DNA of 64,000 nucleotides from CAXBNB01 sp040151475 (GTDB taxonomy: Bacteria > Bacteroidota > Bacteroidia > Cytophagales > Cyclobacteriaceae). The notes under the pieces were generated by a model that worked only from the letters and a program-made list of their open reading frames with translations, ran no database searches and was not told the DNA's origin. The translations under genes and the position numbers were made by a program. Shown here one piece after another: positions 45,481 through 55,210 of the stretch. Within the stretch, counting starts at the first letter, position 1; the number at the start of each line of letters is the position of its first letter. Location: the NCBI RefSeq assembly GCF_040151475.1, contig NZ_JBDKWG010000113.1, positions 1 to 64,000 of the forward strand, in the 5' to 3' direction.

Positions 45481-47001
45481 CTATTTATCCACAACAAAAC
45501 TAAACCCAAAGGAAAAGATATTGGATTTTAACTTGTCGCTTCTTTTGTAGTTTTGGTATCTTAAATCTATTTTTTTCAAAGCAAGTCGGAAGATTTTAAA
45601 ACTAGTAAAGATATCGGTATAGCTTACACCAAATCCAATGCTTTTACTATTGAAAGTTGATAAGTCATAATCAGAAGTGTAATACTGTTCTGAAGAAAAA
45701 TGTGTGTTGTAAGGGGCAAAATAATCTGCCTTTGTTTGGGTGTAATAACGATAACTTGGGTAAAATGTAAACTTTTGACTCAGCTTTATTGGCATCTCTA
45801 TGCTAGCCGTCTGAGCTTCAAGCTCCCAATCGTCTTTGTAGTATCGATAATAGGTTCGAAAAGTAATAATCTCATTGAAATAGTAATTGAGACGTAATCC
45901 AATTGGGATTTTAAAACGAGTATCCGGCAATCTCTCCACATCATCAGCCAAATGATATACTCCATTATTTTTGGTTGTCTCATAATACTCAATATCAGAT
46001 GATTGTCCTATGTAATAATTGGGACGGTCCTTAAAATACACCCGTTGATAAGGTGTTGATAATAGACCACTTTGCAGTATCAAATCCATAAAAACTGACA
46101 TTTGTAGATTTTTACTTAGTACCTGAGAAAAACTCAAAGACGCAGTGTAACTATTCCTATTGGTTTTACTCATAGAGGAAAAGGCTGAAGGATTGTAGGC
46201 ATCACTAGTCACATTCATATCCTGATCATATACCTCCACCCCATTAAAATAACCACTATTCAAAAAATCATCTCCATATAAGCGGTATTCATTCAATTCT
46301 GTAGGATAAATCACCAACCATTGGTCAAGATAAGCTGATCCTTTTATGCTTAATTCAGTATTTTGTTGATTGAAAAGTCGTGTATATCCGGCCCCAAAAC
46401 CTAAGGAAGAGTAATCATACTCTTTGGACACTGCCATATTCACGCTAATAATTTCGTTCCTGTCGTCTGAGCTGTGAGCATAGCTAACATTCAGACTTTT
46501 AAGAGCATCACTCTTAGAAGCTCCCGATGATGCATACCAGGGACTGCCAATAGGTTTGGGACCCGTACTCACCGGATCATCATCTACATCGTCCACCGCA
46601 GCACTGGTTTCCAGATTAGCAGCACCAGTTTGAGAAGCTCCGGTTTGCACAATGATAGTACTTCCGCTTTGGGTTTTCACTGGAAGCGTATAAAATGGGT
46701 TGACATTGCTGGATGAGGCAGAAGAATAAGCAGAAATACCTGCATCGACAGTCAACACATCATCATTACCCAAAGGTATATTAACTACCAATGTTGGTGT
46801 ATTATCTTTTAATTTTTCAGAACCTACTCCACCTCCAACAGCAGAATGCTGACCATTCTGACTATAAAAACTCATTAAGAAATCAACCTCAACTGCTTCA
46901 AGAACCTTTTTCTTATATACTCTGGATGAATCCTGAGATTCTGTTTGTGCAAAACTCAACACAGAACTAAAAATAAATAGTATGGAGTAGAAATATTTCA
47001 T
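45481..47001 (-). CDS. DUF3570 outer-membrane-like protein
   Basis: The 506-residue protein has a signal peptide (ending SFAQ) and a beta-barrel-like sequence full of alternating aromatic strands, ending in NIFSFGFSFVVDK. The N-terminal soluble part (about 25-170) contains YASSGASKSDALKS. The family name DUF3570 is from memory. It is the last gene of the thioredoxin-ApbE-DUF4266-DUF3570 operon and starts 2 bases after the DUF4266 stop. The SGASKS stretch (159-164) resembles ApbE flavinylation motifs (SGAxxS/T), so it could be a flavin carrier. That is inference. Confidence 0.85.
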   Translation of the reverse strand: MKYFYSILFIFSSVLSFAQTESQDSSRVYKKKVLEAVEVDFLMSFYSQNGQHSAVGGGVGSEKLKDNTPTLVVNIPLGNDDVLTVDAGISAYSSASSSNVNPFYTLPVKTQSGSTIIVQTGASQTGAANLETSAAVDDVDDDPVSTGPKPIGSPWYASSGASKSDALKSLNVSYAHSSDDRNEIISVNMAVSKEYDYSSLGFGAGYTRLFNQQNTELSIKGSAYLDQWLVIYPTELNEYRLYGDDFLNSGYFNGVEVYDQDMNVTSDAYNPSAFSSMSKTNRNSYTASLSFSQVLSKNLQMSVFMDLILQSGLLSTPYQRVYFKDRPNYYIGQSSDIEYYETTKNNGVYHLADDVERLPDTRFKIPIGLRLNYYFNEIITFRTYYRYYKDDWELEAQTASIEMPIKLSQKFTFYPSYRYYTQTKADYFAPYNTHFSSEQYYTSDYDLSTFNSKSIGFGVSYTDIFTSFKIFRLALKKIDLRYQNYKRSDKLKSNIFSFGFSFVVDK

Positions 47002-47003
47002 AA

Positions 47004-47264
47004 TCAATTGCAACCACAGCCTCCACCTGTTTTTCCTCCATTAGCTCCTGATGCACCTTCCCTATATACCTGATAATTGGTTTCAAAACGCTCCGTTTTG
47101 TGCGCCGATAGTTTCATATCAGAATCATTCAAATTGACCTTCTGATAAGGCTTCACTACTGTACATGAAGACACCAACACAAAAGACAATATCAGCAACA
47201 TGTACAACTGTAGAACAAATACTGATAAAGCATGCTTTTTTTGACTTGTGAAACTAATTTTCAT
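47004..47264 (-). CDS. DUF4266 small lipoprotein with Cys-rich tail
   Basis: The 86-residue protein has a lipoprotein signal ending in VSSC. A short DUF4266 body follows (YQKVNLNDSDMKLSAHKTERFETN). The glycine-rich C-terminus ends in GGGCGCN with two closely spaced cysteines. ATG 47264 lies inside the ApbE gene end (11-base overlap), so the genes are translationally coupled. The Cys tail could hold a metal, heme or redox link. The role is unknown, but it always seems to occur with ApbE and DUF3570 in my memory. Confidence 0.85.
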   Translation of the reverse strand: MKISFTSQKKHALSVFVLQLYMLLILSFVLVSSCTVVKPYQKVNLNDSDMKLSAHKTERFETNYQVYREGASGANGGKTGGGCGCN

Positions 47265-48249
47265 TTTCAATTGGGTTAAGCCTGATATTGGTTGAGGTAT
47301 GCAATTTGTTGTTTTTATCTACTATAATGCATTCCAAACCATCTATCTGATTGATAAAATCCAAGCCCACTTCCACGCCCATCACAAAAAGCGATGTGGC
47401 CAAGGCATCTGCCAGTTCGGCACTCTGAGCAAATACTGTTGTACTTAACACTCCTGTGCTGGGATATCCTGTTCTTGGATCAATAATATGTGAATAGCGC
47501 ACTCCGTCAAACATTACATATTTCTCATAATCACCAGAGGTCACAACTGCCTGATTATCTACAGGTAACCAGGAAAAAATCTTTTTAGGATTGAGCGGGT
47601 TGGTAATTCCTACCTTCCAATCCGACCCGTCAGGCTGCTTTCCCCATGCATACAAATCCCCTGATGCATTGATAATTCCTGATTTCACTCCTTTGGATTT
47701 CAATAAAGCTTTTGCCTTATCTGCAGCATACCCTTTCCCTATAGCACCAAAACCAATTTTCATCCCTTTCAGTTTTAAAAATACAGTATGACTCGCATAG
47801 TTGAGCATGATACCACCATACCCCACCTTGGATATGGATTGTTCGATAAGTTTGGAGTCTGGCAGTTTCGTCATACTGCCATCATATTTCCAAATCTTGT
47901 CCATAGAAGCATAACTAATATCAAATGCACCTCTGGTCAAGCCGGATATCTTTACTGCTCTATGGATCAAATTAAAAAGCTCTTCATCCACTTTTACAGG
48001 TTCAATTCCAGCATTATCATTGATCAATGAAGTTTGAGAATTGCTATCCCATGACGAAATGAGTTTTTCAATACGACTGATCTCTCCAACAGCCATATCA
48101 ATGTATCTGTCAGCTTCTGACTGATCCGAAGCGACCACTGTAATATCCATTTTACATCCCATCAAATGCACTTCTCGGATATATGCATTTTCAGCACTCA
48201 CAGTGAGACAATTAAAAAATATAAAAAAACAGACAATCAGGTACTTCAT
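47254..48249 (-). CDS. apbE: FAD:protein FMN transferase ApbE
   Basis: The 331-residue exported enzyme has a signal peptide (about 1-20). The ApbE motifs are MGCKMDITVV, GAFDISYASMDKIWKYDG, GFGAIGKGYAADKA, ASGDLYAWGK, HIIDPRTGYPSTG and ADALATSLFVMG. It transfers FMN from FAD to Ser or Thr of target proteins outside the cytoplasm, with Mg2+. The start follows the thioredoxin stop by 1 base and its end overlaps the DUF4266 gene, so it is the centre of a four-gene operon. No NQR or RNF genes, common ApbE targets, are seen. Confidence 0.96.
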   Translation of the reverse strand: MKYLIVCFFIFFNCLTVSAENAYIREVHLMGCKMDITVVASDQSEADRYIDMAVGEISRIEKLISSWDSNSQTSLINDNAGIEPVKVDEELFNLIHRAVKISGLTRGAFDISYASMDKIWKYDGSMTKLPDSKLIEQSISKVGYGGIMLNYASHTVFLKLKGMKIGFGAIGKGYAADKAKALLKSKGVKSGIINASGDLYAWGKQPDGSDWKVGITNPLNPKKIFSWLPVDNQAVVTSGDYEKYVMFDGVRYSHIIDPRTGYPSTGVLSTTVFAQSAELADALATSLFVMGVEVGLDFINQIDGLECIIVDKNNKLHTSTNIRLNPIENEN

Positions 48250-48250
48250 A

Positions 48251-48688
48251 TCAACCTTCAAATGAGTTTAAAAGACTGATGTATTTTTCAGGAGTCATTT
48301 TTTTGTAACCTGTTTTTCCCAAAACCTTGCCTTGAGCATCCAGGATCAAAACCAGAGGAAAATACCCTTCAGGATCGTATTTTTCAGCGAGCAAATCATT
48401 GTGTTGTTGTTGCTCTTTAGAAAGCTTGTTTTTTTTCTGTCTGGGAAAGTCTGCTTTGAGCAATACAAAGTGTTCTTTAGAATATTTGATGAATTCAGAG
48501 CTATTCCAAATCTCCTTTTCCAGCTTGATACAAGGTGCACACCAATCTGAGCCAGCAAATACCAAGACAATATTGTTATCAGTCTCAGCAGCTTTTTTCT
48601 TAGCAACATCAAAATTATGAAGCCACTCTTGCCCAAAAGCGATTTGGCTTAAAAACAACAAAACTCCAATAAAAACAAATTTATTCAT
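48251..48688 (-). CDS. Exported thioredoxin-fold protein
   Basis: The 145-residue protein has a signal peptide (ending AFGQ). Its thioredoxin-like domain carries the active-site sequence DWCAPCIKLEKE, and Cys50 and Cys53 form the CxxC. GYFPLVLILDAQGKVLG is the cis-Pro region of the fold. It likely reduces or forms disulfides in the periplasm. It is the first gene of the ApbE, DUF4266, DUF3570 operon, so it may keep the Cys-rich DUF4266 tail reduced. Confidence 0.93.
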   Translation of the reverse strand: MNKFVFIGVLLFLSQIAFGQEWLHNFDVAKKKAAETDNNIVLVFAGSDWCAPCIKLEKEIWNSSEFIKYSKEHFVLLKADFPRQKKNKLSKEQQQHNDLLAEKYDPEGYFPLVLILDAQGKVLGKTGYKKMTPEKYISLLNSFEG

Positions 48689-49095
48689 AAGGTACATTTT
48701 TTACTCAAAACACCAACAGTAAGTTAAAAATGTCTGACTTTCTAAAGTTATTCAAATTATCAAACTACAAAACACTTAAAATAGAATGTCCGCACCCCTA
48801 ATACAATCAAAACGTCTATCCCCTTACATTTAATTAAAATATTTAAGTTTCCCTGGAAAAGAGAAAGGAAATCCTGTTGTCTTTTTACTTCAATTTATTC
48901 TTGTGGTATTCCTTGAGAGACTTTAAATAACTTTATTCAACTCCGCAAGTACCATTGTTAATGGTCATTTCAAATACATAAGGTGTTATCATTTTTCAGA
49001 AATTAAGGTATCCTGTTTTCTTAATAGGTTATGTTATTCTTATTTGTAGAAATAATTGAATATTATCTATATTGCTATGTCTAACTAAAGTGACT
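48689..49095. other. 407-base divergent intergenic region
   Basis: The region lies between the thioredoxin-ApbE operon (minus) and the barrel-CHAT pair (plus). It is AT-rich with no exact TAnnTTTG match that I could place for either direction. No RNA gene, hairpin terminator or open frame was recognised. It must contain the promoters for both units. Confidence 0.5.
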
Positions 49096-50034
49096 ATGTT
49101 TGAAAAAACGAAATGGTTTATAGCAATTTTATTGCTGACTTTCACCTCAGGCACAATTAATGCCCAAGGTTGTAGCGATGCGGGTTTTTGCACTATGGGT
49201 GCATTGAAGCCAGATCAGGGCTATAGCAAAAGACTATCTGTACAAATTAGATCCATAGAGCTGAGCCAATACATTGGACTAACTCATTTCAAGGATGTTA
49301 TTTTTAATTATACCGCTGATGTGAATATCGGTATTGGTGACAAAACCACCATTCAGGTGAAAGTACCTTATGTATATGTTGAAGGCGTCCTCAAAAACAC
49401 CAATGGCATTGGAGACTTATCATTGGGACTTGCGCAAAATCTGGTATCGAACGAAAGATATCAAATCAACCTAACTCTGGGAACGAAATTACCCATAGGC
49501 AACTCTAATTTGGCATTAGACGGCAAACCCCTTCCGATGTACTATCAAACAGGCTTGGGAACTTATGACGTGATCGCCGGTATTTCTCTCATCTCGAAGG
49601 GATGGATGGTAGCTACTGGCTATCAGCAGTCGCTCAATCGGAATGACAATGACTTCTGGTGGTCGGATTGGGAGGGTCACCCTATGGAAGCAACTGTCAG
49701 AGCATACAAACAATCGAGAAGCCTCAACCGTGGGAAGGACATCATGTTCAGGGTAGAGCGAAATTTCAGGTTTTCTAACTTTAATTTCAATATTGGCTTA
49801 CTGCCCATTTACAGATTGACTAAGGATACCAATATCAGTCGGGGAGGAATTGAAAGCAAAATAGATGGATCTGATGGGCTGGCATTGACATTATTAGTGG
49901 GTGGAGGATACCAGTTTTCAGTAAAATCAGGAATAAAGATAATGAACGGGTTTAGGTTAGTAAAGCGACACTTCAATCCAGATGGTTTGTCAAGGGAATT
50001 TGTATCAAATATCGGTTATGTATATAAATTCTAA
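49096..50034 (+). CDS. Outer-membrane beta-barrel protein with CSDAGFCTMG motif
   Basis: The 312-residue protein has a signal peptide (ending INAQG). A short Cys segment GCSDAGFCTMGALKPDQ follows directly, then beta-hairpin repeats (DVNIGIGDKTTIQVKVPYVY, GDLSLGLAQNL, LTLGTKLPIG) and the C-terminal aromatic strand NIGYVYKF. It should be an outer-membrane barrel of transporter or porin type. The two cysteines may form a disulfide. ATG 49096 is preferred to a TTG eight codons earlier. The next gene starts inside it. Confidence 0.82.
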   Translation: MFEKTKWFIAILLLTFTSGTINAQGCSDAGFCTMGALKPDQGYSKRLSVQIRSIELSQYIGLTHFKDVIFNYTADVNIGIGDKTTIQVKVPYVYVEGVLKNTNGIGDLSLGLAQNLVSNERYQINLTLGTKLPIGNSNLALDGKPLPMYYQTGLGTYDVIAGISLISKGWMVATGYQQSLNRNDNDFWWSDWEGHPMEATVRAYKQSRSLNRGKDIMFRVERNFRFSNFNFNIGLLPIYRLTKDTNISRGGIESKIDGSDGLALTLLVGGGYQFSVKSGIKIMNGFRLVKRHFNPDGLSREFVSNIGYVYKF

Positions 50035-52768
50035 AATCAGGCTTTTATTAATCGCTTCTCTACTTCTTTCACTAGATGGATGGTCGCAGGATAATTCCAT
50101 AAAAATAGCAGACAAATTGTTCAGTGAAGGGAAATACGCAGATGCAATACTTAAATACAAAGAATCTTCATCTACCTACCAAACACAAAATCAATACATC
50201 AACTATGCGTTTGTCAATTTAAAAATTGCGACAAGCACCATTCGGCTTGGTCGAATTAACGAAGGACTTGAACTCAGCCAAAATACTCTCAATTACATTG
50301 AATCTAACAATATAAATGATTCAAGACTCCTTGGAAAAACCTACAATGTGATTGGCGATGGATACCTAAACCTGGGGCGAAATGACCAGGCACTGGAATA
50401 CCTTCTCAAATCACTTGAGCAATACCAACTGACCGGAGACACCAATACTCCTGATATGGCAAAATGCTACAATGACCTTGGCATAGTATATTGGAACAAT
50501 GGTAACAACAACCTGGCTCTTCAATACCATGAAAATGCGCTGAACATTAGAAGTAAACTTGACGAAAAGAATCAAAGTACCGAAAAAGCAGACTCTTACA
50601 ATAACATTGGGCTGATTTATTCTGATTATGACTTCACAAAAGCAACGGATAATTTTAACAAAGCACTAAATATTTACAAAAAAGTTCTGGGGCAAAATCA
50701 CCCTAAAGTTTCACTTTGCCTTAACAACCTGGCTCTGGTCAGCGACCGACAAGAAAACTATATTCAAGCTCAACAATACCTAAATGAGGTGTTGAATATT
50801 TGGAATAATATATTCGATGGAGACCACCCCAATAAAGCTTTTACTTATTTGAGCATAGGCAGGGTAAACTATCACGAAAAGGAATACGACCTGGCCATCT
50901 ATAATCTGGAAAAAGCCCTTAAATCATACCTCAACCTATATGGAAACAAGCATCCTGAAGTAGCCAATACATACAATCAATTGGGAGCAGTATTACTGGC
51001 TCAGGGAAATTTTGAAGAAGCAATTGACTCATACCAGAAAGCAATATATGCCAATTTATATGACCAGGAATCTACCGATATATATTCAAATCCTGAGTTG
51101 AAAAATTACTATAATGCGGATATCCTACTCTATTCATTGCAACAAAAGGCTAAAACACTGGAATCATTACATTACAACAAGACATTGAAAATGAGGGAAT
51201 TAAAATATTCTCTTTTAACTTTAGAATTAGCCGATCAACTGGTTTCGAGAATAAGAAAAATAAGATTGAGTGAAAAGGACAAACTGAGCCTCAGTGAGAA
51301 GGCCTCTGAAATATATGAAGCAGGGGTTCAGATGTGCTTTGAAATGAGTGAAATGAGTATCAACTCAAAATACTATCTGGAAAAAGCTTTTGACTTTGCT
51401 GAAAGAAGTAAATCCTCTACCCTGCTATCTGCCATTCAAGACACCAATGCCAAACAATTTTCAGGTATTCCTTCAGAGCTTTTGGAAAAAGAGACCAACC
51501 TAAAAAATGACATTGCCTTTTACGAAAGGAAATTAGCTGAAAACAGTGGAGACAATCAGGAAAATATGCTGAGAACCAAACTGCTTACATTGAACGGTGA
51601 GTACAACAACTTTATCCAGGAGTTGGAAAAGAATTACCCTAAGTATTACAATCTAAAATTCAACGAAAATCAAATAAGCCTTACCAATCTTCAAAAAGCA
51701 TTGGACATCCAAACTGCATTTGTCACCCATTTCATTACAGAAGAAAGAGTATATTATTTCTATTGTACTCGTAACAAATTCAAAATCTACAATACTCCAA
51801 AAATGGAGAAATTCAACAACTATGTATCAGGATTGAGAAATGCAATAAAATACGACAGTAGAGAGCATTTTATAACAGCAGCGACTGATCTTTACACACA
51901 ACTATTCCCTGGAAAAATATCAAAAGACATCAAAAACCTGATCATAGTACCTGAAGGAAACCTGGCAACCATTCCATTCGAAGTACTGTTACAAAAAGAA
52001 AGCGAAGATAACAGCTTCAACAATTTACCCTACCTTATCAAAAAATACAACATCAGTTACGACAACTCCGCTACGCTTTATGCACAAAGAAAAAAAGAAA
52101 TAGAAGCATATCAGGGAGAAACTGAAGACATACTATTGGTTGCTCCTATCAATTTCAATCAAGAGTACTATGCTAATACTTCATCGAGTCTAAACGACCT
52201 GCCGGGCTCTGAAAATGAAATTAATGAAATCAAATTACTCTTTAAATCCAAGGAACATAGTACTACAGTTCTGTCTGGTGGAGATGCTACGGAGATCAAC
52301 TTAAAAGACCAGCAATTGCACAAATACAAATACCTGCATTTTGCAACTCATGGTATGGTGGACGAGTCTAAACCGGAACTTTCAAGGATTTTTCTCAGAC
52401 CTACATACAACGACAAAGAGGACGGTAGTTTATATTCAGGAGAAATCTACAATATCGACATTCATGCTGACCTGGTGTGCCTCAGTGCCTGCCAGACAGG
52501 TTTGGGAAAAATATCGAAAGGAGAAGGTATCATTGGCTTGTCCAGGTCATTGTTGTATGCCGGAGCTGAAAACTTAATTGTCTCACTTTGGACAGTTTCA
52601 GACAATTCCACATCTCAACTGATGATTGATTTTTATAATAATCATTTGTACAGCAACACTTATAATACTTTTAGCAGCGCACTCAGAAAAGCAAAATTAA
52701 AGCTGATAAGTGATGAGCAGTTCAGCAAACCCTATTACTGGGCTCCTTTTATTTTGATAGGAGAATAG
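50018..52768 (+). CDS. Exported TPR-CHAT protein
   Basis: The 916-residue protein has a signal peptide (ending GWSQ). TPR repeats cover about 25-340 (LGKTYNVIGDGYLNLG, AKCYNDLGIVYWNNGN, ADSYNNIGLIYSDYDF). A helical linker leads to a C-terminal CHAT protease domain with the HFATHG histidine (His778) and SACQTG cysteine (Cys825). CHAT is a caspase-like cysteine protease fold; both catalytic residues are present. The start overlaps the barrel gene by 17 bases, so the two are translationally coupled. There are no cas genes, so it is not part of a CRISPR system. Confidence 0.92.
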   Translation: MYINSKIRLLLIASLLLSLDGWSQDNSIKIADKLFSEGKYADAILKYKESSSTYQTQNQYINYAFVNLKIATSTIRLGRINEGLELSQNTLNYIESNNINDSRLLGKTYNVIGDGYLNLGRNDQALEYLLKSLEQYQLTGDTNTPDMAKCYNDLGIVYWNNGNNNLALQYHENALNIRSKLDEKNQSTEKADSYNNIGLIYSDYDFTKATDNFNKALNIYKKVLGQNHPKVSLCLNNLALVSDRQENYIQAQQYLNEVLNIWNNIFDGDHPNKAFTYLSIGRVNYHEKEYDLAIYNLEKALKSYLNLYGNKHPEVANTYNQLGAVLLAQGNFEEAIDSYQKAIYANLYDQESTDIYSNPELKNYYNADILLYSLQQKAKTLESLHYNKTLKMRELKYSLLTLELADQLVSRIRKIRLSEKDKLSLSEKASEIYEAGVQMCFEMSEMSINSKYYLEKAFDFAERSKSSTLLSAIQDTNAKQFSGIPSELLEKETNLKNDIAFYERKLAENSGDNQENMLRTKLLTLNGEYNNFIQELEKNYPKYYNLKFNENQISLTNLQKALDIQTAFVTHFITEERVYYFYCTRNKFKIYNTPKMEKFNNYVSGLRNAIKYDSREHFITAATDLYTQLFPGKISKDIKNLIIVPEGNLATIPFEVLLQKESEDNSFNNLPYLIKKYNISYDNSATLYAQRKKEIEAYQGETEDILLVAPINFNQEYYANTSSSLNDLPGSENEINEIKLLFKSKEHSTTVLSGGDATEINLKDQQLHKYKYLHFATHGMVDESKPELSRIFLRPTYNDKEDGSLYSGEIYNIDIHADLVCLSACQTGLGKISKGEGIIGLSRSLLYAGAENLIVSLWTVSDNSTSQLMIDFYNNHLYSNTYNTFSSALRKAKLKLISDEQFSKPYYWAPFILIGE

Positions 52769-52798
52769 TATAAATATCAAAAAAAGAAATATTCAGAC

Positions 52799-53686
52799 TT
52801 ATTGTTTGTAGCCAAACCTTCTGAGATGACGTTCACTCTTCCTCCAGTTTTCCTCTACTTTCACAAAAGTTTCTAAGAATACTTTTTTACCAAAAAACGC
52901 TTCCATTGCTATCCTAGCTTCTGTCCCCATTTTTTTAATTGATTCCCCTCCTTTTCCAATAAGAATCCCCTTTTGTGTTTTTCTTTCCACAAAAATCTCC
53001 GCTCTCATTCGGATAATATGCTCTTCTTCTTTGAAAGATTCTATTTCAACTTCGGTGCTGTATGGCACTTCTTGTTTGTAGTTTTCAAAAATTTTTTCCC
53101 TGATAATCTCTGCAGCAAAAAACTTTTCGGGTTTGTCTGTCAATGTATCTTCCGGGAAATATGCCGGATGCACCGGAATATGATTCATGACCTGTTTAAG
53201 CAACACATCTATATTATCGTTATTAAGAGCTGATACAGCAATGATTTCTTTGTCAGGCATAATTAACTCCCAATAATCGGTTTTGTCCTTTAAACGACTT
53301 CCCTCATTCAAGTCCGACTTATTTATCACCAACATCACAGGGGTATCAATTTCATTCAATACATCTATGATTTGTTCATTCTCATATTTATCCATCAAGT
53401 CAACCACAAACAATATCAGATCAGCATCTTCCAAAGATTCGTTGACAAACTTCATCATAGACTTGTGAAGCTCATATTCCGGTTCGAGAATGCCAGGCGT
53501 GTCTGAGTAGATGATTTGAAAATCATCACTGGTGAGCATGCCCATAATCCTGTGACGGGTAGTTTGAGCTTTGGAGGTAATGATGGACAACTTCTCACCC
53601 ACCATGGCATTCATCAATGTTGATTTACCTACATTAGGTTTTCCGATAATGCTTACAAAACCAGACCTGAAATTTTCTTTTCCCAT
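52799..53686 (-). CDS. era: GTPase Era
   Basis: The 295-residue protein has G1 GKPNVGKST, G3 DTPG, G4 NKSD and a C-terminal KH domain with KGILIGKGGESIKKMG. Era binds the 3' end of 16S rRNA and assists 30S subunit assembly. Length and start are typical. The gene is divergent from the initiator tRNA, and its own -7 box sits at 53704-53711. Confidence 0.97.
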   Translation of the reverse strand: MGKENFRSGFVSIIGKPNVGKSTLMNAMVGEKLSIITSKAQTTRHRIMGMLTSDDFQIIYSDTPGILEPEYELHKSMMKFVNESLEDADLILFVVDLMDKYENEQIIDVLNEIDTPVMLVINKSDLNEGSRLKDKTDYWELIMPDKEIIAVSALNNDNIDVLLKQVMNHIPVHPAYFPEDTLTDKPEKFFAAEIIREKIFENYKQEVPYSTEVEIESFKEEEHIIRMRAEIFVERKTQKGILIGKGGESIKKMGTEARIAMEAFFGKKVFLETFVKVEENWRKSERHLRRFGYKQ

Positions 53687-53703
53687 TTATTAAAATTAAA
53701 AGC

Positions 53704-53711
53704 CAAAGGTA
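53704..53711 (-). promoter_or_regulatory. Candidate -7 box for era
   Basis: The minus strand reads TACCTTTG, matching TAnnTTTG, 17 bases before the ATG. The -33 TTG of the tRNA promoter on the other strand begins 3 bases away, so the two promoters nearly touch. Confidence 0.45.
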
Positions 53712-53713
53712 CT

Positions 53714-53743
53714 TGTTTTTTAAAACTAAGCCTTCTAGTTTTG
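53714..53743 (+). promoter_or_regulatory. Promoter of the initiator tRNA
   Basis: TTG (53714-53716), a spacer of 19 bases and TAGTTTTG (53736-53743) fit the Bacteroidota -33/-7 promoter. Transcription would start near 53750, giving a leader of about 44 bases to be trimmed by RNase P. Confidence 0.7.
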
Positions 53744-53793
53744 CATCGCAATTGAAACAAAAATACCAGCATTTACGTTGAAATTGACTATAT

Positions 53794-53866
<73 letters not shown>

Positions 53867-53887
53867 CTAAAAATTAGAGGAGTTGTA

Positions 53888-55210
53888 TTAATTTACACCT
53901 CCTTTTTTTGTCGCCAAAGTGTCTAAAATACCAGCCAGCTTTTTGGTCAGGTTGATACGGGTATAATTTTTCACCTTTTCGGACTTTAATGGACTTGTTC
54001 CATTCTTGTAATTATCAAATGCTGATTTCAGAAATGATTTGATTTTTTCTTTATCATCAAAAGCATATACTTCTCCTGCATTACACTCCAAGAGCACATC
54101 TCTAACATCACTTTCGGGTTCGCCCAAGGTTAGAATTGGTTTTCCTGAAAACATGTATTCGTACATTTTACCAGGTAAAATCCACCTGGCATTTTCGGAT
54201 TGATTCAATAGCAACAACAACACCGAAGAGGATTCATAATAATCAAACACCTTTTGGTGAGGTATGTAATCCAGGTATGTTACGCAATTGCGCAATTGCT
54301 CATTTTGTTGCAGAAAGTCCAATATTGACCCACTTACCATCCCTGCCAATACCAACTCTAACTGACCCTTAAAACCATCTTCTTCTATGCAAAGCTCTTG
54401 GAGCGCATCCCACAATGATTCAGGGTTTCTAATTTCATTCAACAAACCTGTATGTACGATTGAGAACCTGACCTTTTCTTGAATAACTCTTCCCATCTGA
54501 AAGTCAGCTTCATCTACTCCGTTATTTACCACTTGAACATTTTCAGCAAAATGCTTTTCCTGAAGAGACTGAGCCAATCTATTAGACACAGTTAGTAATA
54601 CATCACAATTTTGCATCACCTTTTTCTCCATTCGTCTGTGTATAGCATGGGCTATTTTAGATATATTCAATTTTTGAAGCACATCCCAGTCGGACCAGGG
54701 ATCTCTAAAATCCGCTACCCATTTTACCCCTGTCGATTTTTTCAGCCTTTGACCAATCAAATGTAAACTATGAGGAGGCCCTGTAGTTATCACCACATCT
54801 ATTTCATTGCCAATTATAATTGACTCCAAAAATTTTGCAGAGGGTTTCACCCAAAAACACCTTGGATCTGGAATGAACAAATTTGCTCTGACCCAAATAG
54901 ACAGTTTATCGGCTAAAGAAAGTTTAGACTTCTCTATGACTATTCCCTGCTTTACTGTTTTACCTGAAGTTTTAAATATTTTTTTGTAGATACCAAATGG
55001 TTCCCAAATAGGAAATCGAATGACTTCCAGGCCAGGGTCAACATCCTTCATCAACGAGTCATCCTGCAAAGAAAAGTCAGGGTTTTCAGGAGTAAAAACT
55101 ATTGGTTCCCAACCAAACTCGGGCAGGTATTTGACAAACTTTAACCATCGCTGTACTCCCCCTCCTCCACTAGGAGGCCAGTAATATGTAATAACAAGAA
55201 CTTTTTTCAC
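53888..55210 (-). CDS. Glycosyltransferase, family 4-like
   Basis: The approximately 440-residue GT-B fold enzyme has the N-terminal VKKVLVITYYWPPSGGGG donor-side loop, the inter-domain VVNNGVDEADF, and the C-terminal LPGKMYEYMFSGKPILTLG with a retained Glu at the nucleotide-sugar site. GT4 enzymes transfer sugars for LPS, capsule or exopolysaccharide. GTG 55210 is preferred to another GTG 7 codons upstream. It stands alone and the acceptor is unknown. Confidence 0.88.
   Translation of the reverse strand: MKKVLVITYYWPPSGGGGVQRWLKFVKYLPEFGWEPIVFTPENPDFSLQDDSLMKDVDPGLEVIRFPIWEPFGIYKKIFKTSGKTVKQGIVIEKSKLSLADKLSIWVRANLFIPDPRCFWVKPSAKFLESIIIGNEIDVVITTGPPHSLHLIGQRLKKSTGVKWVADFRDPWSDWDVLQKLNISKIAHAIHRRMEKKVMQNCDVLLTVSNRLAQSLQEKHFAENVQVVNNGVDEADFQMGRVIQEKVRFSIVHTGLLNEIRNPESLWDALQELCIEEDGFKGQLELVLAGMVSGSILDFLQQNEQLRNCVTYLDYIPHQKVFDYYESSSVLLLLLNQSENARWILPGKMYEYMFSGKPILTLGEPESDVRDVLLECNAGEVYAFDDKEKIKSFLKSAFDNYKNGTSPLKSEKVKNYTRINLTKKLAGILDTLATKKGGVN

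Noticed and set aside
50018..52768. TPR-CHAT as a CRISPR-linked (type III-E-like) caspase
   Set aside because: There are no cas genes or CRISPR repeats, and the protein has a signal peptide.
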